From Bacillota bacterium (GTDB lineage Bacteria > Bacillota > Sulfobacillia > Sulfobacillales > Sulfobacillaceae), in contig JAKACZ010000009.1 in the NCBI GenBank assembly GCA_021820965.1, positions 45,425 to 109,424 on the forward strand: DNA of 64,000 bases. The letters run 5' to 3'. The translations under genes and the position numbers were made by a program. Every line of letters begins with the position of its first letter. Within the stretch, counting starts at the first letter, position 1. Of this stretch, positions 33,865 through 43,033 are shown one piece after another. Under the pieces are notes generated by a model. That model was not told where the DNA came from and did not search any database. It was given only the letters and a program-made list of their open reading frames with translations.

Positions 33865-36768
33865 ATGGTCAATGCACGGCTGGCAAAACGGCTTGCCATG
33901 TGGTTAGGCCTTCTCATTTCAGTATCAATTTCCATAGCACCAACCGCCTTCGCAACGACCCTGTACACCGGGACGGCTCCGGGGGGACCCGGTCTTGGGT
34001 CCACTTGGTCTCCGTCCAACAAGACGTTTTTAGGGCGGGCGGAGAACCCCAGCAGCACAGCCAATGATGTCTGGTTCACAGGGGCAAACGGGATCCTCAC
34101 TGAGATGTTCTATCCTACGGTAGACACACCGGATTATACAGATCTGCAGTTTATCGTGGGGGATGCAAATCACACGTGGGATCAGACGGAAAAGGCAAAT
34201 GCCACACACTCAGTTTCCCTGGTGAACAACAACGCATTGGCGTGGAACGTGACGAACACCGGTACTAATGGTGATTGGCAGATCAAAAAGACAATCTACA
34301 CCGATCCAAATAGCCCGGTGGTCATTCAGCAGGTAACATTCACGGCGCTGAAGGGAACCTTAGGAGACTATCTGCTGTACGTCTTGGCAAACCCGGCGCA
34401 GTATGGTAACGGCAACAACGACACCGGGCAAACCACAGACTACAACGGGCAGTATATGCTGGTAACGACCGGCGCGGATGCGGCGGGAAATGCCAGCAAC
34501 GCCTCCGCGCTCGCGGTGGGCAATGGGCTTGGCTGGCTCACACAACAGAATACCTTGATGTTGTCCAACGGGTTTGTTGGCGTGAATGATGGCTGGACCG
34601 ATCTTCTTGGTGGCAGTACGCCGGATTACACGATGAACTACGCCTATGACCTCGCGCAAAACGGAAACATCGCCAATATGGGCGAATTCAACCTTGCTCC
34701 CGTGGCGAATCAGACTAGCGTGACGTTTGATGTCGTGGTCGGTTTTGGACCCAACGCCTCAACCGCAGAGGCCAATGCGGCCAATGAATTGACGGATCTG
34801 GCCAACAACCCGGGAGCCACCTTAAACTCGTACATTAGTCAGTGGAATAGCTACGAAAGTGGGTTGAATACATACGGTGGTATTGGCGGCGAGCAGTACA
34901 CCGTTGCGACCATGGCGTTAAAAGCGGCCCAGGATCCGAGTACGGGGGCCATTGTTGCAGGCATCGGGACACCTTGGGGTGATACGAACGGGCCGTCCGA
35001 TTTTGGGTATCACATGGTTTGGGCGCGAGATCTATACAATAGCGCGAGTGCCATGATTCTGGATGGGGATCTGGCGGGTGCCGATGCGGCGCTATGGTTT
35101 CTCTTTAATCACCAACAGCAAAGTGACGGGCACTTCCCGCAAAACTCTTTTGTTAATGGTGTTCCGGGTTGGACGGGAATAGAAATGGATGAAACAGCCT
35201 ATCCCATCATCCTAGCCTGGAAACTGCGGAATTACGACCCGTCGACGATAAGTTCCACCACGTATCAGGATCACATTCTTCCGGCCGCGATGTACCTGGT
35301 GAAAAATGGACCGTATACACCGCTAGAAAGATGGGAAGAAAACGCAGGATATTCACCGTCTACCATGGCTGCCGAGGTTGCTGGACTGTACCTAGCTTCC
35401 AAAATTGCTTCTCTCAATGGGGATGCGGCTCATGCTGCGTTGTTTCAAAGTACAGCAGACTATTGGGCTGCATTGATTCCTGATTGGACGTATACGACCA
35501 ATGGGCCATTCGGCAATGGCCAGTACTTCGTCCGCATCACGCCAGGAGCAAACCCGAATAACGGTTTGGATGTGACGATTGCGAACGGCGGGGGCACGTA
35601 CAATGAAAACGCCATCGTCGACAATGGGTATCTACAGCTGGCGATGCTTGGCATCGAGCCGGCGACCAGCCCATATATCACCAGTTCTTTGGCGGTGACA
35701 GCCAACCCGAATGCCGACGAATCAAGCGGATCCCTGGAAGAAACCTTCTCGAACGGAAGTGTTTCCTTTTTCCGGTATAACCACGACGCATATGGGTCGA
35801 CATCTACGGGGGCGAATTTCAACGGTTCCGGAGGGATTGGTGGACTATGGCCGATTCTCACGGGTGAGTATGCACAGGACCAGTTTTTGCTTGGCAATTC
35901 CGTCAGTCCCTACATTATCAGTATGCAGGAATTCGCCCATGGCAGTTACATGATTCCCGAGCAAGTGTGGCAGAACAATCCGCCTTCGGGTTTTACGGCG
36001 GGTACGCCGGCAAACTCCATGAATCCGCTCAACTGGGCCATGTCGATGTACATCCAGTTGGTGGCCGCCCAGTATAATTACACCAAGGGCATTACGACTT
36101 TACCGGGCATGCCAATGACGGTGTACGACCACTTCGTGGCGAACGCCTATCAACCTCATTCCGGATACACAGTCGATCTAAACTCGAACGACCTGGTGCA
36201 GGGAAAGGCATTGACCATCTTTTACAACCCAACCAACGACAACAGTGCCTTGCAAAATTCGAATCCGATCTACCTGCATTGGGGGTATAACAACTGGATC
36301 AATCCCAACAACCAGCAAATGGTCAAGCGGTCGGACGGTTTCTGGGAAACAACGATCAGCGTCCCAACCACGGCAACCTCGCTGAATTTCGCCTTCACGG
36401 ACGGGACCAATTGGGATAACAATGGCGGGAGCAATTGGAATTACTCCATCAGTGCGGGCAGTCACACACCCGTAGCCTCTCCGGTGGACACGTGGCCTAA
36501 TCCGCTCGTGGAAGGCCAACCGGCTACCGTGTATTATGATGGTTCACTAGCATCGTCCTCGGCCACGACCTCGATTACGATGCACTGGGGTTACGACGGA
36601 TGGTCTGGTATAACGAACACCCCGATGACAAACTTAGGAAATGGCTACTGGGCGGCCAACATCATCGTTCCAAATGGTTACCAGCTTAACGCTGCCTTTG
36701 TCAACCAGGCGGGAACGTGGGATAACAATAACGGCAACAACTACAATCCCTGGATCTCGCAACCGTAA
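33865..36768 (+). CDS. Secreted GH15 glucoamylase with two starch-binding modules
   Basis: This exo-acting glucoamylase releases glucose from starch or maltodextrins outside the cell. The 967-residue protein has a signal peptide (hydrophobic 12–28, ending PTAFATT) and a GH15 N-terminal beta domain (about 30–310). The (alpha/alpha)6 barrel (about 330–760) has MVWARDLYNSASAM, ERWEENAGYSP with the probable general acid Glu, and MIPEQVW with the probable general base Glu. Two CBM25-like modules (about 772–870 and 872–967) each have the WGY(N/D).W pattern. The protein is rich in Asn, Gly and Thr and poor in Cys and Lys, suiting an extracellular acidic setting. A GAGGAGGG site precedes the ATG. It belongs functionally with the adjacent importer and ROK regulator. 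Confidence 0.92.
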   Translation: MVNARLAKRLAMWLGLLISVSISIAPTAFATTLYTGTAPGGPGLGSTWSPSNKTFLGRAENPSSTANDVWFTGANGILTEMFYPTVDTPDYTDLQFIVGDANHTWDQTEKANATHSVSLVNNNALAWNVTNTGTNGDWQIKKTIYTDPNSPVVIQQVTFTALKGTLGDYLLYVLANPAQYGNGNNDTGQTTDYNGQYMLVTTGADAAGNASNASALAVGNGLGWLTQQNTLMLSNGFVGVNDGWTDLLGGSTPDYTMNYAYDLAQNGNIANMGEFNLAPVANQTSVTFDVVVGFGPNASTAEANAANELTDLANNPGATLNSYISQWNSYESGLNTYGGIGGEQYTVATMALKAAQDPSTGAIVAGIGTPWGDTNGPSDFGYHMVWARDLYNSASAMILDGDLAGADAALWFLFNHQQQSDGHFPQNSFVNGVPGWTGIEMDETAYPIILAWKLRNYDPSTISSTTYQDHILPAAMYLVKNGPYTPLERWEENAGYSPSTMAAEVAGLYLASKIASLNGDAAHAALFQSTADYWAALIPDWTYTTNGPFGNGQYFVRITPGANPNNGLDVTIANGGGTYNENAIVDNGYLQLAMLGIEPATSPYITSSLAVTANPNADESSGSLEETFSNGSVSFFRYNHDAYGSTSTGANFNGSGGIGGLWPILTGEYAQDQFLLGNSVSPYIISMQEFAHGSYMIPEQVWQNNPPSGFTAGTPANSMNPLNWAMSMYIQLVAAQYNYTKGITTLPGMPMTVYDHFVANAYQPHSGYTVDLNSNDLVQGKALTIFYNPTNDNSALQNSNPIYLHWGYNNWINPNNQQMVKRSDGFWETTISVPTTATSLNFAFTDGTNWDNNGGSNWNYSISAGSHTPVASPVDTWPNPLVEGQPATVYYDGSLASSSATTSITMHWGYDGWSGITNTPMTNLGNGYWAANIIVPNGYQLNAAFVNQAGTWDNNNGNNYNPWISQP

Positions 36769-36772
36769 ACAT

Positions 36773-36811
36773 CCGAGGGGCGATATGGCGCAAGCCATCA
36801 TCGCCCCTCGG
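36773..36811 (+). terminator. Long hairpin after glucoamylase gene
   Basis: A near-perfect hairpin of about 17 bp (CCGAGGGGCGAT...ATCGCCCCTCGG, inner ATGGC/GCCAT) with a GCAA tetraloop starts 5 bases after the stop. There is no T-run, so it may act mainly as an mRNA 3' end stabiliser or with Rho. Confidence 0.55.
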
Positions 36812-37379
36812 CATGAAGATGCATCGGTGCTCCATCAATTAAATGGGGGAGCGATTGCGATGAATAGAGTGCGAACGAATCGTCGGTGGGCATCGTGGGA
36901 TTATGCTGGGTCCTGGCGGGCTGCTCCATTCAGATTCCTGAAGCAAAGGGTCTTTCGGGAAACCATATCCCCGTATCGACCAAAGCGTCTATTATAGCAA
37001 CATAAAGGGGGGAACATTACGTCAGCCGAATTCAACCGAGCATTTGATATGCAAGTTCGGCAGTGTATAAAATTTTACTTCCATAAATATCCTAATCGCT
37101 CCCGGTCGTCTCTGCTCATAGCATTCGAACTATGCTAAGGCAGTTCAGCAGGAGATACCCTGTATAGCTATCACGGAGACGCTGTGGATTTCAAGAACAT
37201 ACATCACCGGATAGCTCAGGGCGTAGGGACTACGTCATCGGGCCATCTACAAAAGCAGTAAAAAATTGCCCATATTTTCCCAGATTGTTACACATATCGA
37301 TCGCGTCGACCGATAAACAGCAGAGGAACAGGGTCGACTTTTGTCGACCTTTCCGATCATTGTAGAAGGTGTCGTTCTC
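36812..37379. other. Intergenic, no gene supported
   Basis: About 570 bases between the glucoamylase hairpin and the IS1595-type remnant have no supported gene. The segment around 37205 has a tRNA-like string (GGATAGCTCAGGG), but no cloverleaf forms. Confidence 0.35.
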
Positions 37380-37382
37380 CTA

Positions 37383-37860
37383 TGTCCCGTACGGGTGCGC
37401 GCTGGATTGGATGCAGGCGACCAACAGTCGGGAGGCAATGTCGGTTTTCATGTGGCGGCGATTAAAACGGTACACAAATTTTCGAGGTACAGCATCCGCG
37501 CCCGTGATAGGTCCTATCAATAAAGGTTTTTGCGAGGCTAATGACCGTATTCATCCAATGAAAAACGACCGGCGCCTCCGGGTCGTCGCTCAGGGTCTTC
37601 TTGATACGATATATGGAGGACGGGGCCACAGGGAGGGCAAACGTAAACACTTCATGGTCCGCTTCATGAACACGGGCTCTCGCCGCATAGACAGGCGCCC
37701 CATCGCTGCGCCATACGCCGAGGTGTTCCACACGATGCGCGAGCATCTCCAGCACGGTGTCTTTCTTAAGATCGGGTACCGCGTCGAGGAAAATATGGAG
37801 GGGATGGCCTTGGCTATCCAGACTCGGACCGAAGGGAATCCCCACACTGCCCAACAGGAG
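37383..37860 (-). pseudogene. IS1595 (ISXO2-like) transposase remnant
   Basis: The minus strand encodes DTVLEMLAHRVEHLGVWRSD, then VVFHWMNTVISLAKTFIDRT and YHGR. After a frameshift it continues KFVYRFNRRHMKTDIASRLL. This matches the C-terminal part of IS1595-family DDE transposases (HR.ISN.K..L.GTYHG...H.Q.YL.EF.FRFNRR). The N-terminus is missing and at least one frameshift is present, so it is inactive. Confidence 0.65.
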
Positions 37861-37881
37861 GGGATATCCCCATAGCTAAAG

Positions 37882-38119
37882 CTAGCAGGAGTTTCCTACT
37901 TATGGTTCCCGTTGACCAACTTTGAGTTCCAGCCGTTATTGGTGAAATCCCCGAATCCCGCATGAGACGGTAGTTTGAGGCCCTCGTCACGTCTTCACCG
38001 GATCGACCGATGCCGCCAACAATGCCCCCAAGTTGTATAATACGTGCGAAATGCTCAAAACCGTGATTTTATTAGGGTTTCAGGCGTTTGGCACTCACTA
38101 ACTCGGAAACTCCTGCTAG
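37882..38119. repeat. MITE-like element, copy B, with 15-bp inverted ends
   Basis: The element is bounded by a perfect inverted repeat, CTAGCAGGAGTTTCC at 37882–37896 and its complement at 38105–38119. The interior from 37961 matches 17911–18056 (copy A), with a 27-base identical core. It has no coding capacity, and no clear target duplication was seen. The bases just outside the right end (38116–38148) recur at 3505–3538. Confidence 0.65.
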
Positions 38120-38148
38120 GGGTTTTACGGCGCTTTTGATAAGTTGCA
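38116..38148. repeat. Short dispersed repeat fragment (partner of 3505–3538)
   Basis: CTAGGGGTTTTACGGCG running into TTTTGATAAGTT matches the divergent pelF/pelG intergenic space with three mismatches. It abuts the right inverted end of the MITE-like element. Confidence 0.45.
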
Positions 38149-38447
38149 GATTCGCCTCAAGGACCGAACGCGGTGGGAGGACGTTAGTTACACGTTTCCA
38201 ACAAACGATGACGCTTATCACGACTCTTGCTGCACCCCCAGCGTGGATAAAAAACGCTAGGATCGCGATGATATCCGCACCATTATCAATCGAGCTAATC
38301 ACATTCTGGAGGAAATCGGATATTTTCCGGATGAGGAAGACGATTAGCGACTACCTTATCGAAGGAGACGGCCGGAAATAAGTGGGCAGCTCAATTAAGC
38401 AACCGCCAAAAGTGGCTGGCGGATAATACGAACCATAAGAGAAGGAC

Positions 38448-39005
38448 TTGAACTTGGTTGACTACACGGAAATCTGGCATCCTCAATTCTACGGAAACGA
38501 GGAAACCTCCACTTCATATCGCATTGCCGCCCAATATGCCAATGTGCGTCGTCTAACGCAATTCACACCAGGCACTGTTTATACCGTGGATCCGATGAAT
38601 TCACGCGCTGCACGATTCGTTGGCCGGCAAGGTCGCTTAGTCGAGTTCGAGGAAGAGAACTGGGTTCCAACTTGGGGCGTTCTACAATGGATGGACACTC
38701 ACCGCACGGGACGAGTCAAGCTTCGCGACCTAGTCGATCACTCAACGACCCTCTACGAGCGGCCTGCAATTCAATACAACCGCCCGTACCTAAACGACTG
38801 TCAAGTCACCGTTCCTTGGGCCGTCCGCCACGAATGGAAAACTGAGGCACCACTACTATCACTGCTGGTTGTTGGATTAGTTACAGAGCATCCCCTAGCC
38901 CTTGCCAGCGACCCCGATCGACTGGCGACCGACCTTGGCCGACACGAAAGGGGCATCATTTTTCGCGAAGCAGCCATTGTCTTTCGGCCGGATGCCATCG
39001 ACTAA
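38448..39005 (+). CDS. Hypothetical protein of the island
   Basis: This 185-residue soluble protein has no signal peptide, membrane helix or motif I recognise. It has aromatic-rich stretches (NLVDYTEIWHPQFYGNEE at the N-terminus) and an acidic patch LVEFEEENWVPTW. The composition is protein-like throughout and the TTG start follows AGAAGGA, so it is probably real. It lies at the right side of the presumed 11-kb insertion and may belong to the mobile unit rather than to starch use. Confidence 0.5.
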   Translation: MNLVDYTEIWHPQFYGNEETSTSYRIAAQYANVRRLTQFTPGTVYTVDPMNSRAARFVGRQGRLVEFEEENWVPTWGVLQWMDTHRTGRVKLRDLVDHSTTLYERPAIQYNRPYLNDCQVTVPWAVRHEWKTEAPLLSLLVVGLVTEHPLALASDPDRLATDLGRHERGIIFREAAIVFRPDAID

Positions 39006-39375
39006 AAGACACCCTACGGCCTATGGAAAAGAACAACCTGATTTATCCACGAATCGTAGCGGGCGTCTTAAACACTTTGCATAGGAACTATGAGGCCTCT
39101 TCCGGGGGCAACGGTTGCCGAAAGACAAACTGGAGCTTAGTCTCGCACTGCACGGGGCCAAGCTGCGTAATGCGGTGTGAGAGGACCTCTTGCCGATCCT
39201 GTGGCACTCCTGCGGAGTCCGTGGCCTTGACCACGGTTACCACCCTCCACCACAATCACGCCGTCTTGCCCTGGTGCACGGAGTACACGTTCCCGCTGCA
39301 ATGGGTCGCATAAAGACTGTTCAAAACCACGGAAGCGTGCTTTCGCACGCTGAATTGCTGAATTGAACAGGTCGA
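39006..39375. other. Right end of the presumed island, no gene supported
   Basis: The 370 bases contain a small hairpin, GCGTGCTTTCGCACGC, about 25 bases before the junction at 39373–39376. A coding-like but startless plus-strand stretch (LPILWHSCGVRGLDHGYH) may be a transposase remnant. No inverted repeat shared with the island's left end was seen. Confidence 0.35.
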
Positions 39376-39507
39376 ATGATTTTAGATTATCTCGCCGAAG
39401 GGGCGACACTCACTGAAATCCTCCAGCAATATCCGCAATTGACGGAGGAGGATGTCCGAGCAGTGTTCGCTTTCGGGGCGTATACTGTGGGACAGTGGGC
39501 ATCCTGA
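39376..39507 (+). pseudogene. DUF433 antitoxin gene, 3' half (interrupted)
   Basis: The frame encodes MILDYLAEGATLTEILQQYP, then QLTEEDVRAVFAFGAYTVGQ and a TGA. This is the second half of a DUF433 protein, lacking the RGTR-containing N-terminus. That N-terminus is present at 28245–28343. The CGA codon before this segment is shared with the end of the 5' half, giving an in-frame join. The partner toxin begins 24 bases downstream. Confidence 0.75.
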
Positions 39508-39530
39508 GAGCCTGCTCATTACGACGCCCC

Positions 39531-39650
39531 GTGAGAATCCTACTGGATGAGAACATTGGGGTCGAAACAGATAAGTGGCTACAGAGCCGTGGACACGACG
39601 TGCTGGCTGCTACGGCGGCCGGTTTGCTCGGTTCGACGGGCGATGTCGTG
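39531..39650 (+). pseudogene. DUF5615 PIN-like toxin, truncated
   Basis: From GTG 39531 the frame encodes RILLDENIGVETDKWLQSRG and HDVLAATAAGL, the first beta-alpha unit of DUF5615 (PIN-like, Mut7-C-type) toxins. After about 40 residues it turns into unrelated sequence, and the DTDF-type catalytic second half is missing. It was the toxin partner of the split DUF433 gene. Confidence 0.65.
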
Positions 39651-39919
39651 TACCACGGCATACATATATTCTCCTTTAGTGTACCATTGCCCCCGCGACG
39701 AGTCAATCCGCCGCGCCGGGTTTTGTGGAACGATTTTTCATCTCAACCGATCAGAAAAAGTCAGGTATATCCACAAATAGACAAGTTTTCAAGAAACTGT
39801 GTTAACCCTTTCTTCGTGCAGTTAATCGTCTACTTTCGCGGCAAATGCGCACTAAGCCACCTTTATCAAGCATTCGGAACCTCGCCCAGGTGATGCTCCC
39901 GCTGCTCCCGCGCATCCTG

Positions 39920-39948
39920 TTGACATGGCTCCCGGGGTTTTGTATGCT
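39920..39948 (+). promoter_or_regulatory. Strong sigma-A-type promoter
   Basis: TTGACA (39920–39925) and TATGCT (39943–39948) are separated by 17 bases, directly upstream of a structured leader and the MFS pseudogene. Confidence 0.7.
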
Positions 39949-39956
39949 GGGCTCAC

Positions 39957-40092
39957 CAAACGCAAAGTAGGTGCATCCCATGTTATCTCCGATGACGATG
40001 CGCAGGGCACCCTCCAGGGAGAGGTCTGCCCGTTTGCGGATTTAACCTCGGGCCTCGATCCTCCCTCCGCATTGTGAATTCGGAGGGATTTT
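39957..40092 (+). ncRNA. Structured leader RNA with terminator, putative riboswitch
   Basis: Downstream of the promoter, CAAACG/CGTTTG can close a three-way junction. It holds a GCATC/GATGC hairpin and a GGGCA/TGCCC hairpin. It is followed by a Rho-independent terminator, TCCCTCCG/CGGAGGGA then TTTTTT (about 40055–40092), immediately before the coding frame. This is the architecture of a transcription-attenuating riboswitch, but I do not recognise the class. CCTCC in the third helix could compete with the terminator stem. Confidence 0.5.
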
Positions 40093-40094
40093 TT

Positions 40095-41254
40095 GTGCCA
40101 TCCACCAAAGATGTGGTACTCCTGGCGGTCGACGATGCCACCGTCACCCTGGGCGCGCAGTTTCGTGAGGTCGCGCTGGGGCTTCTCATCACGGGGCTTA
40201 ATCCAGCTTCATCTAGTTATGCGTGGTACTTTCTTGTCGGCTCGATTCCGGGGTTGGTGCTCCCTCGGGCCTATTCGTGGGTTAGCCGACGTTTTAGTGC
40301 CAAGCGGGTCATGCTGGCGACCTATGCCGCTCGCCTCGTGCTGGTCCTGGGGCTGTGGCGGGTGGTCAACTTTTGGGCGGCGTTGGCCCTGCTGGGCGGA
40401 CTGTCGGTAGCGGGTTCTATGCGTCCGCGCAGGCCCATTATGTGGCCGTCCCCGACGACTTTGCTTCCACTCGCCACGTCATCATGCGCCTACGGCAGTC
40501 GGAGAGCGCCCTACGGCTTGTGGGTCCCCTCCTCGCCGGGCTCGTTCTCGCTGAGATCGGGTTCCGCAACGGATTTGTCATTGCGGCGGGTGGCTATGTG
40601 ATCGCTATTCTGGCAGTGTCACGACTCTCCCGTGGCCGGGAGGGCTCCCCCGGTGCCGCGTGGGATCGGATGGACTGGCGTCCGGATGGCGCGGCCGCGG
40701 CCCGGTTCGGCTTGAGCTTCTTGACCTGGCAAGCTAATTCCCTGGCCTTGGCCTATACCAAAGCCAAGCCGCCATCCCTTCGACCCCGCCTGATACGACG
40801 AACAGTGGGAAAGACACACCGCGCCATAAAATGAGCCAGCACAGGCCCAACACTGTGAAGAGCAACGGTATCCACCGCAACGGTCGTACTCGGATGCGGG
40901 CCAGTAGCACGCTAGCCAACAGCCCCGACCCGCCCCACACCGACAATACCACCCCATAACCAAACGTCTGCTGGTGCAAGACGTTGGCTCGTGCAGGATT
41001 TGGTGATGACAGTTATGTTGACGACAGCGCCCGACGGGCAAGCGGGGCACGCGCGGGCTCGATTGGGGGCCTACGATGAAATGGGCGCTATTGCCGGGAC
41101 GGCCGCTATTTTACTGGTTCCCGGTGCGTGGTTGGTTCGCCCTATGTACGCGATTGTGGGTGTTCTGGCGCTGTTGGGCGCTGCCACGTGGTGGGGGACC
41201 GAGAAAGTGACTCGTCCAAGACGAGCCGGGAACCCGCCAGGAATTGAAGCCTAA
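40095..41254 (+). pseudogene. MFS transporter, frameshifted and internally inverted
   Basis: The N-terminal helices (VTLGAQFREVALGLLITGL through FWAALALLGGLSVAG) are in one frame. A single-base shift near 40410 moves the rest (GFYASAQAHYVAV onward) to the next frame. From 40768 to 40983 the sequence is reversed: the minus strand encodes the missing helices (TFGYGVVLSVWGGSGLLASV). The plus-strand frame then resumes at VQDLVMTVMLTTAPDGQAG to the end. Restoring the inversion gives continuous NSLALAYTKANVLHQQTFGY and AAWLVQDLVM. The protein would be a 12-helix drug/metabolite exporter type. Both lesions inactivate it. Confidence 0.8.
40762..40989. repeat. 6-bp inverted repeats bounding a 216-bp inversion
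   Basis: AGCCAA at 40762–40767 and TTGGCT at 40984–40989 flank the reversed segment of the MFS gene. The segment is exactly 72 codons long, and reversal restores the frame at both joints. Confidence 0.75.
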
Positions 41255-41606
41255 CACGGAACACGCCTTCTTATCATCATCATTGGGACGCCCAGGAGCG
41301 TCTGTGTCCGAACCGCTGCATCATCACAACAGCCCCGTCAGGCGTCAAACCCTAAGACTTCATGGAGCCCATCATGTACTAATGGGCGCGAGTGTCCCGT
41401 TGACCAGTGGTTCCCAACTGGCCGTCGGGCTACTGCCCGGGCTGCTTATCTTTGGGTTAGACATTATTCTGGTGCGATGGAGCATGGGCCTTCCGCCGCA
41501 AACCCGCACAGGAGGATTCGCCGGCCGGCCCGAAGAAACAAGACGTGGGACTTTGCGTTTCTGCAACGGACAAAACCTCATATTTAATCTCACAGGGGGG
41601 CGGACC

Positions 41607-42143
41607 ATGAGTCTTGACTTGATAGAGGTTACGGCGGCGAATGTTGACATCCACCGCACGCTGTATCGCTGGGATCACGAGGAGAACCACCGAGAGCAGT
41701 TCACCTGTCGGCCGATCCCGGCGTTGCCCGACTGGGATGCCTTCATGGAATCGATTGTGCACCGTCTCCACAGCGATGCCCTACGCATCTTTGTGCTTTG
41801 GGATGCGACGATGAAGGCGCCATTGGGCCGCGTAACCACCTTCGATTATAATTCGCGGAATCGCAGTGCCGAGTTTGGGTACTATCTTCCGCCGGTCCAT
41901 CGCCAGCACGGATACGGCCGCGAGATGGTCCACCGTTTCCTTGCCAAGATGTTTGCTGACAGGATATGGCCACTGCATAAGCTGTACGCGACGACGGCCT
42001 CCGGGAACATCCCCTCGATTCGCTTATTGGAAGGGCTGGGGTTCCACTTGGACGGTGTTATGCGTGAGCATTATTGGTTTGAGACCGAAGTACAAGACCA
42101 ACTGTGCTGCTCACTGCTCGCACGAGAGTGGAAGCTACGCTAG
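41607..42143 (+). CDS. GNAT family N-acetyltransferase
   Basis: This 178-residue acetyltransferase has the GNAT core: AEFGYYLPPVHRQHGYGREM (acetyl-CoA pyrophosphate loop, Q/R-x-x-G-x-G/A-like) and TTASGNIPSIRLLEGLGFHLDG near the C-terminus, the RimJ/RimL-like arrangement. The true start is ATG 41607 with a GGGGGG site; the longer open frame upstream is non-coding in style. The substrate may be a protein N-terminus or a small amine. It stands alone downstream of the MFS pseudogene. Confidence 0.8.
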   Translation: MSLDLIEVTAANVDIHRTLYRWDHEENHREQFTCRPIPALPDWDAFMESIVHRLHSDALRIFVLWDATMKAPLGRVTTFDYNSRNRSAEFGYYLPPVHRQHGYGREMVHRFLAKMFADRIWPLHKLYATTASGNIPSIRLLEGLGFHLDGVMREHYWFETEVQDQLCCSLLAREWKLR

Positions 42144-43033
42144 CGTACACACGGGGGCGGTAGTTCCCTAAGAAAGTCCTGACGCATCTTTAACTGTCAA
42201 ATGAGGCGCCAAATCATGACTACGGGAGCGGCTGAGTACGGAACTTTAATTTCGAGTACTGACTTCGTCCATAACGAAGCGGTACCATTTCACGATCGTC
42301 ATTACGGTTGTGTTTTGTCAAACCACAGCATCGCCGTTTGACAAAATAGTTGCGTACTGAGCTGGGTGCTGCCGGATGACACCAGATGGCGACAGAACGA
42401 GTTCGTAACGGGATGGAACTATTTAGGTACCTCCCGCGAGGTTCCCGCGCCGCGCGTTCTCACTAGCGAGCACGCCCAGTGCGGGTCGGCCGGGTAAAGA
42501 AGCGCAACGCCCGGTCGGGATGGTTGTGGCCATTCCTGGGTCTGCTGCCGATTATCTGGGGGTGTCCTCGTGCCGTGGTCGGACCGAAACGATCCCGAGA
42601 TTGATGTAGCAACCCGCGACGTCTATCGGGCATCCGGCTGTGGCGTTTTGCCAACGTGCCTTGACAGGTGGAAGCTTGGTGGTGGCCGCACGAGCATACC
42701 GCGTTGCTACAAACGCCCGGCGACCCGATATCATGGTCGAACAAGACGAGTTCGAGTGCACCATCAGATCGGGAGTCGTTTTTATGGTGGATAACGTGGA
42801 CCAGTACTATAGCACAGCAACTCGGTTCGCAGCTTTGACCTGAGCAACAACGCATTTGAGCGGAGATCCTTATTGTGCGCCCAAGCTCACGCACATGCTT
42901 GATGCGTTTATGGGGGCGTATGCGCCGAAAGCTTGAACTAAGGGGGCATGATGAATTCCAATTCCGCAAGGGAAAATGGTGGATCAATCGCGAATGAATT
43001 ACCATCTTATTCGCGAAAGGATTGATTTTCGGA
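42144..43033. other. Gap with no supported gene
   Basis: About 890 bases between the GNAT gene and the ISAzo13 remnant contain only overlapping frames without ribosome binding sites or recognisable domains. Given the surrounding transposase debris, it is probably decayed mobile DNA. Confidence 0.35.

Noticed and set aside
37200..37260. tRNA-like string GGATAGCTCAGGG
   Set aside because: It resembles a D arm, but no acceptor stem, anticodon stem or T arm can be paired around it.
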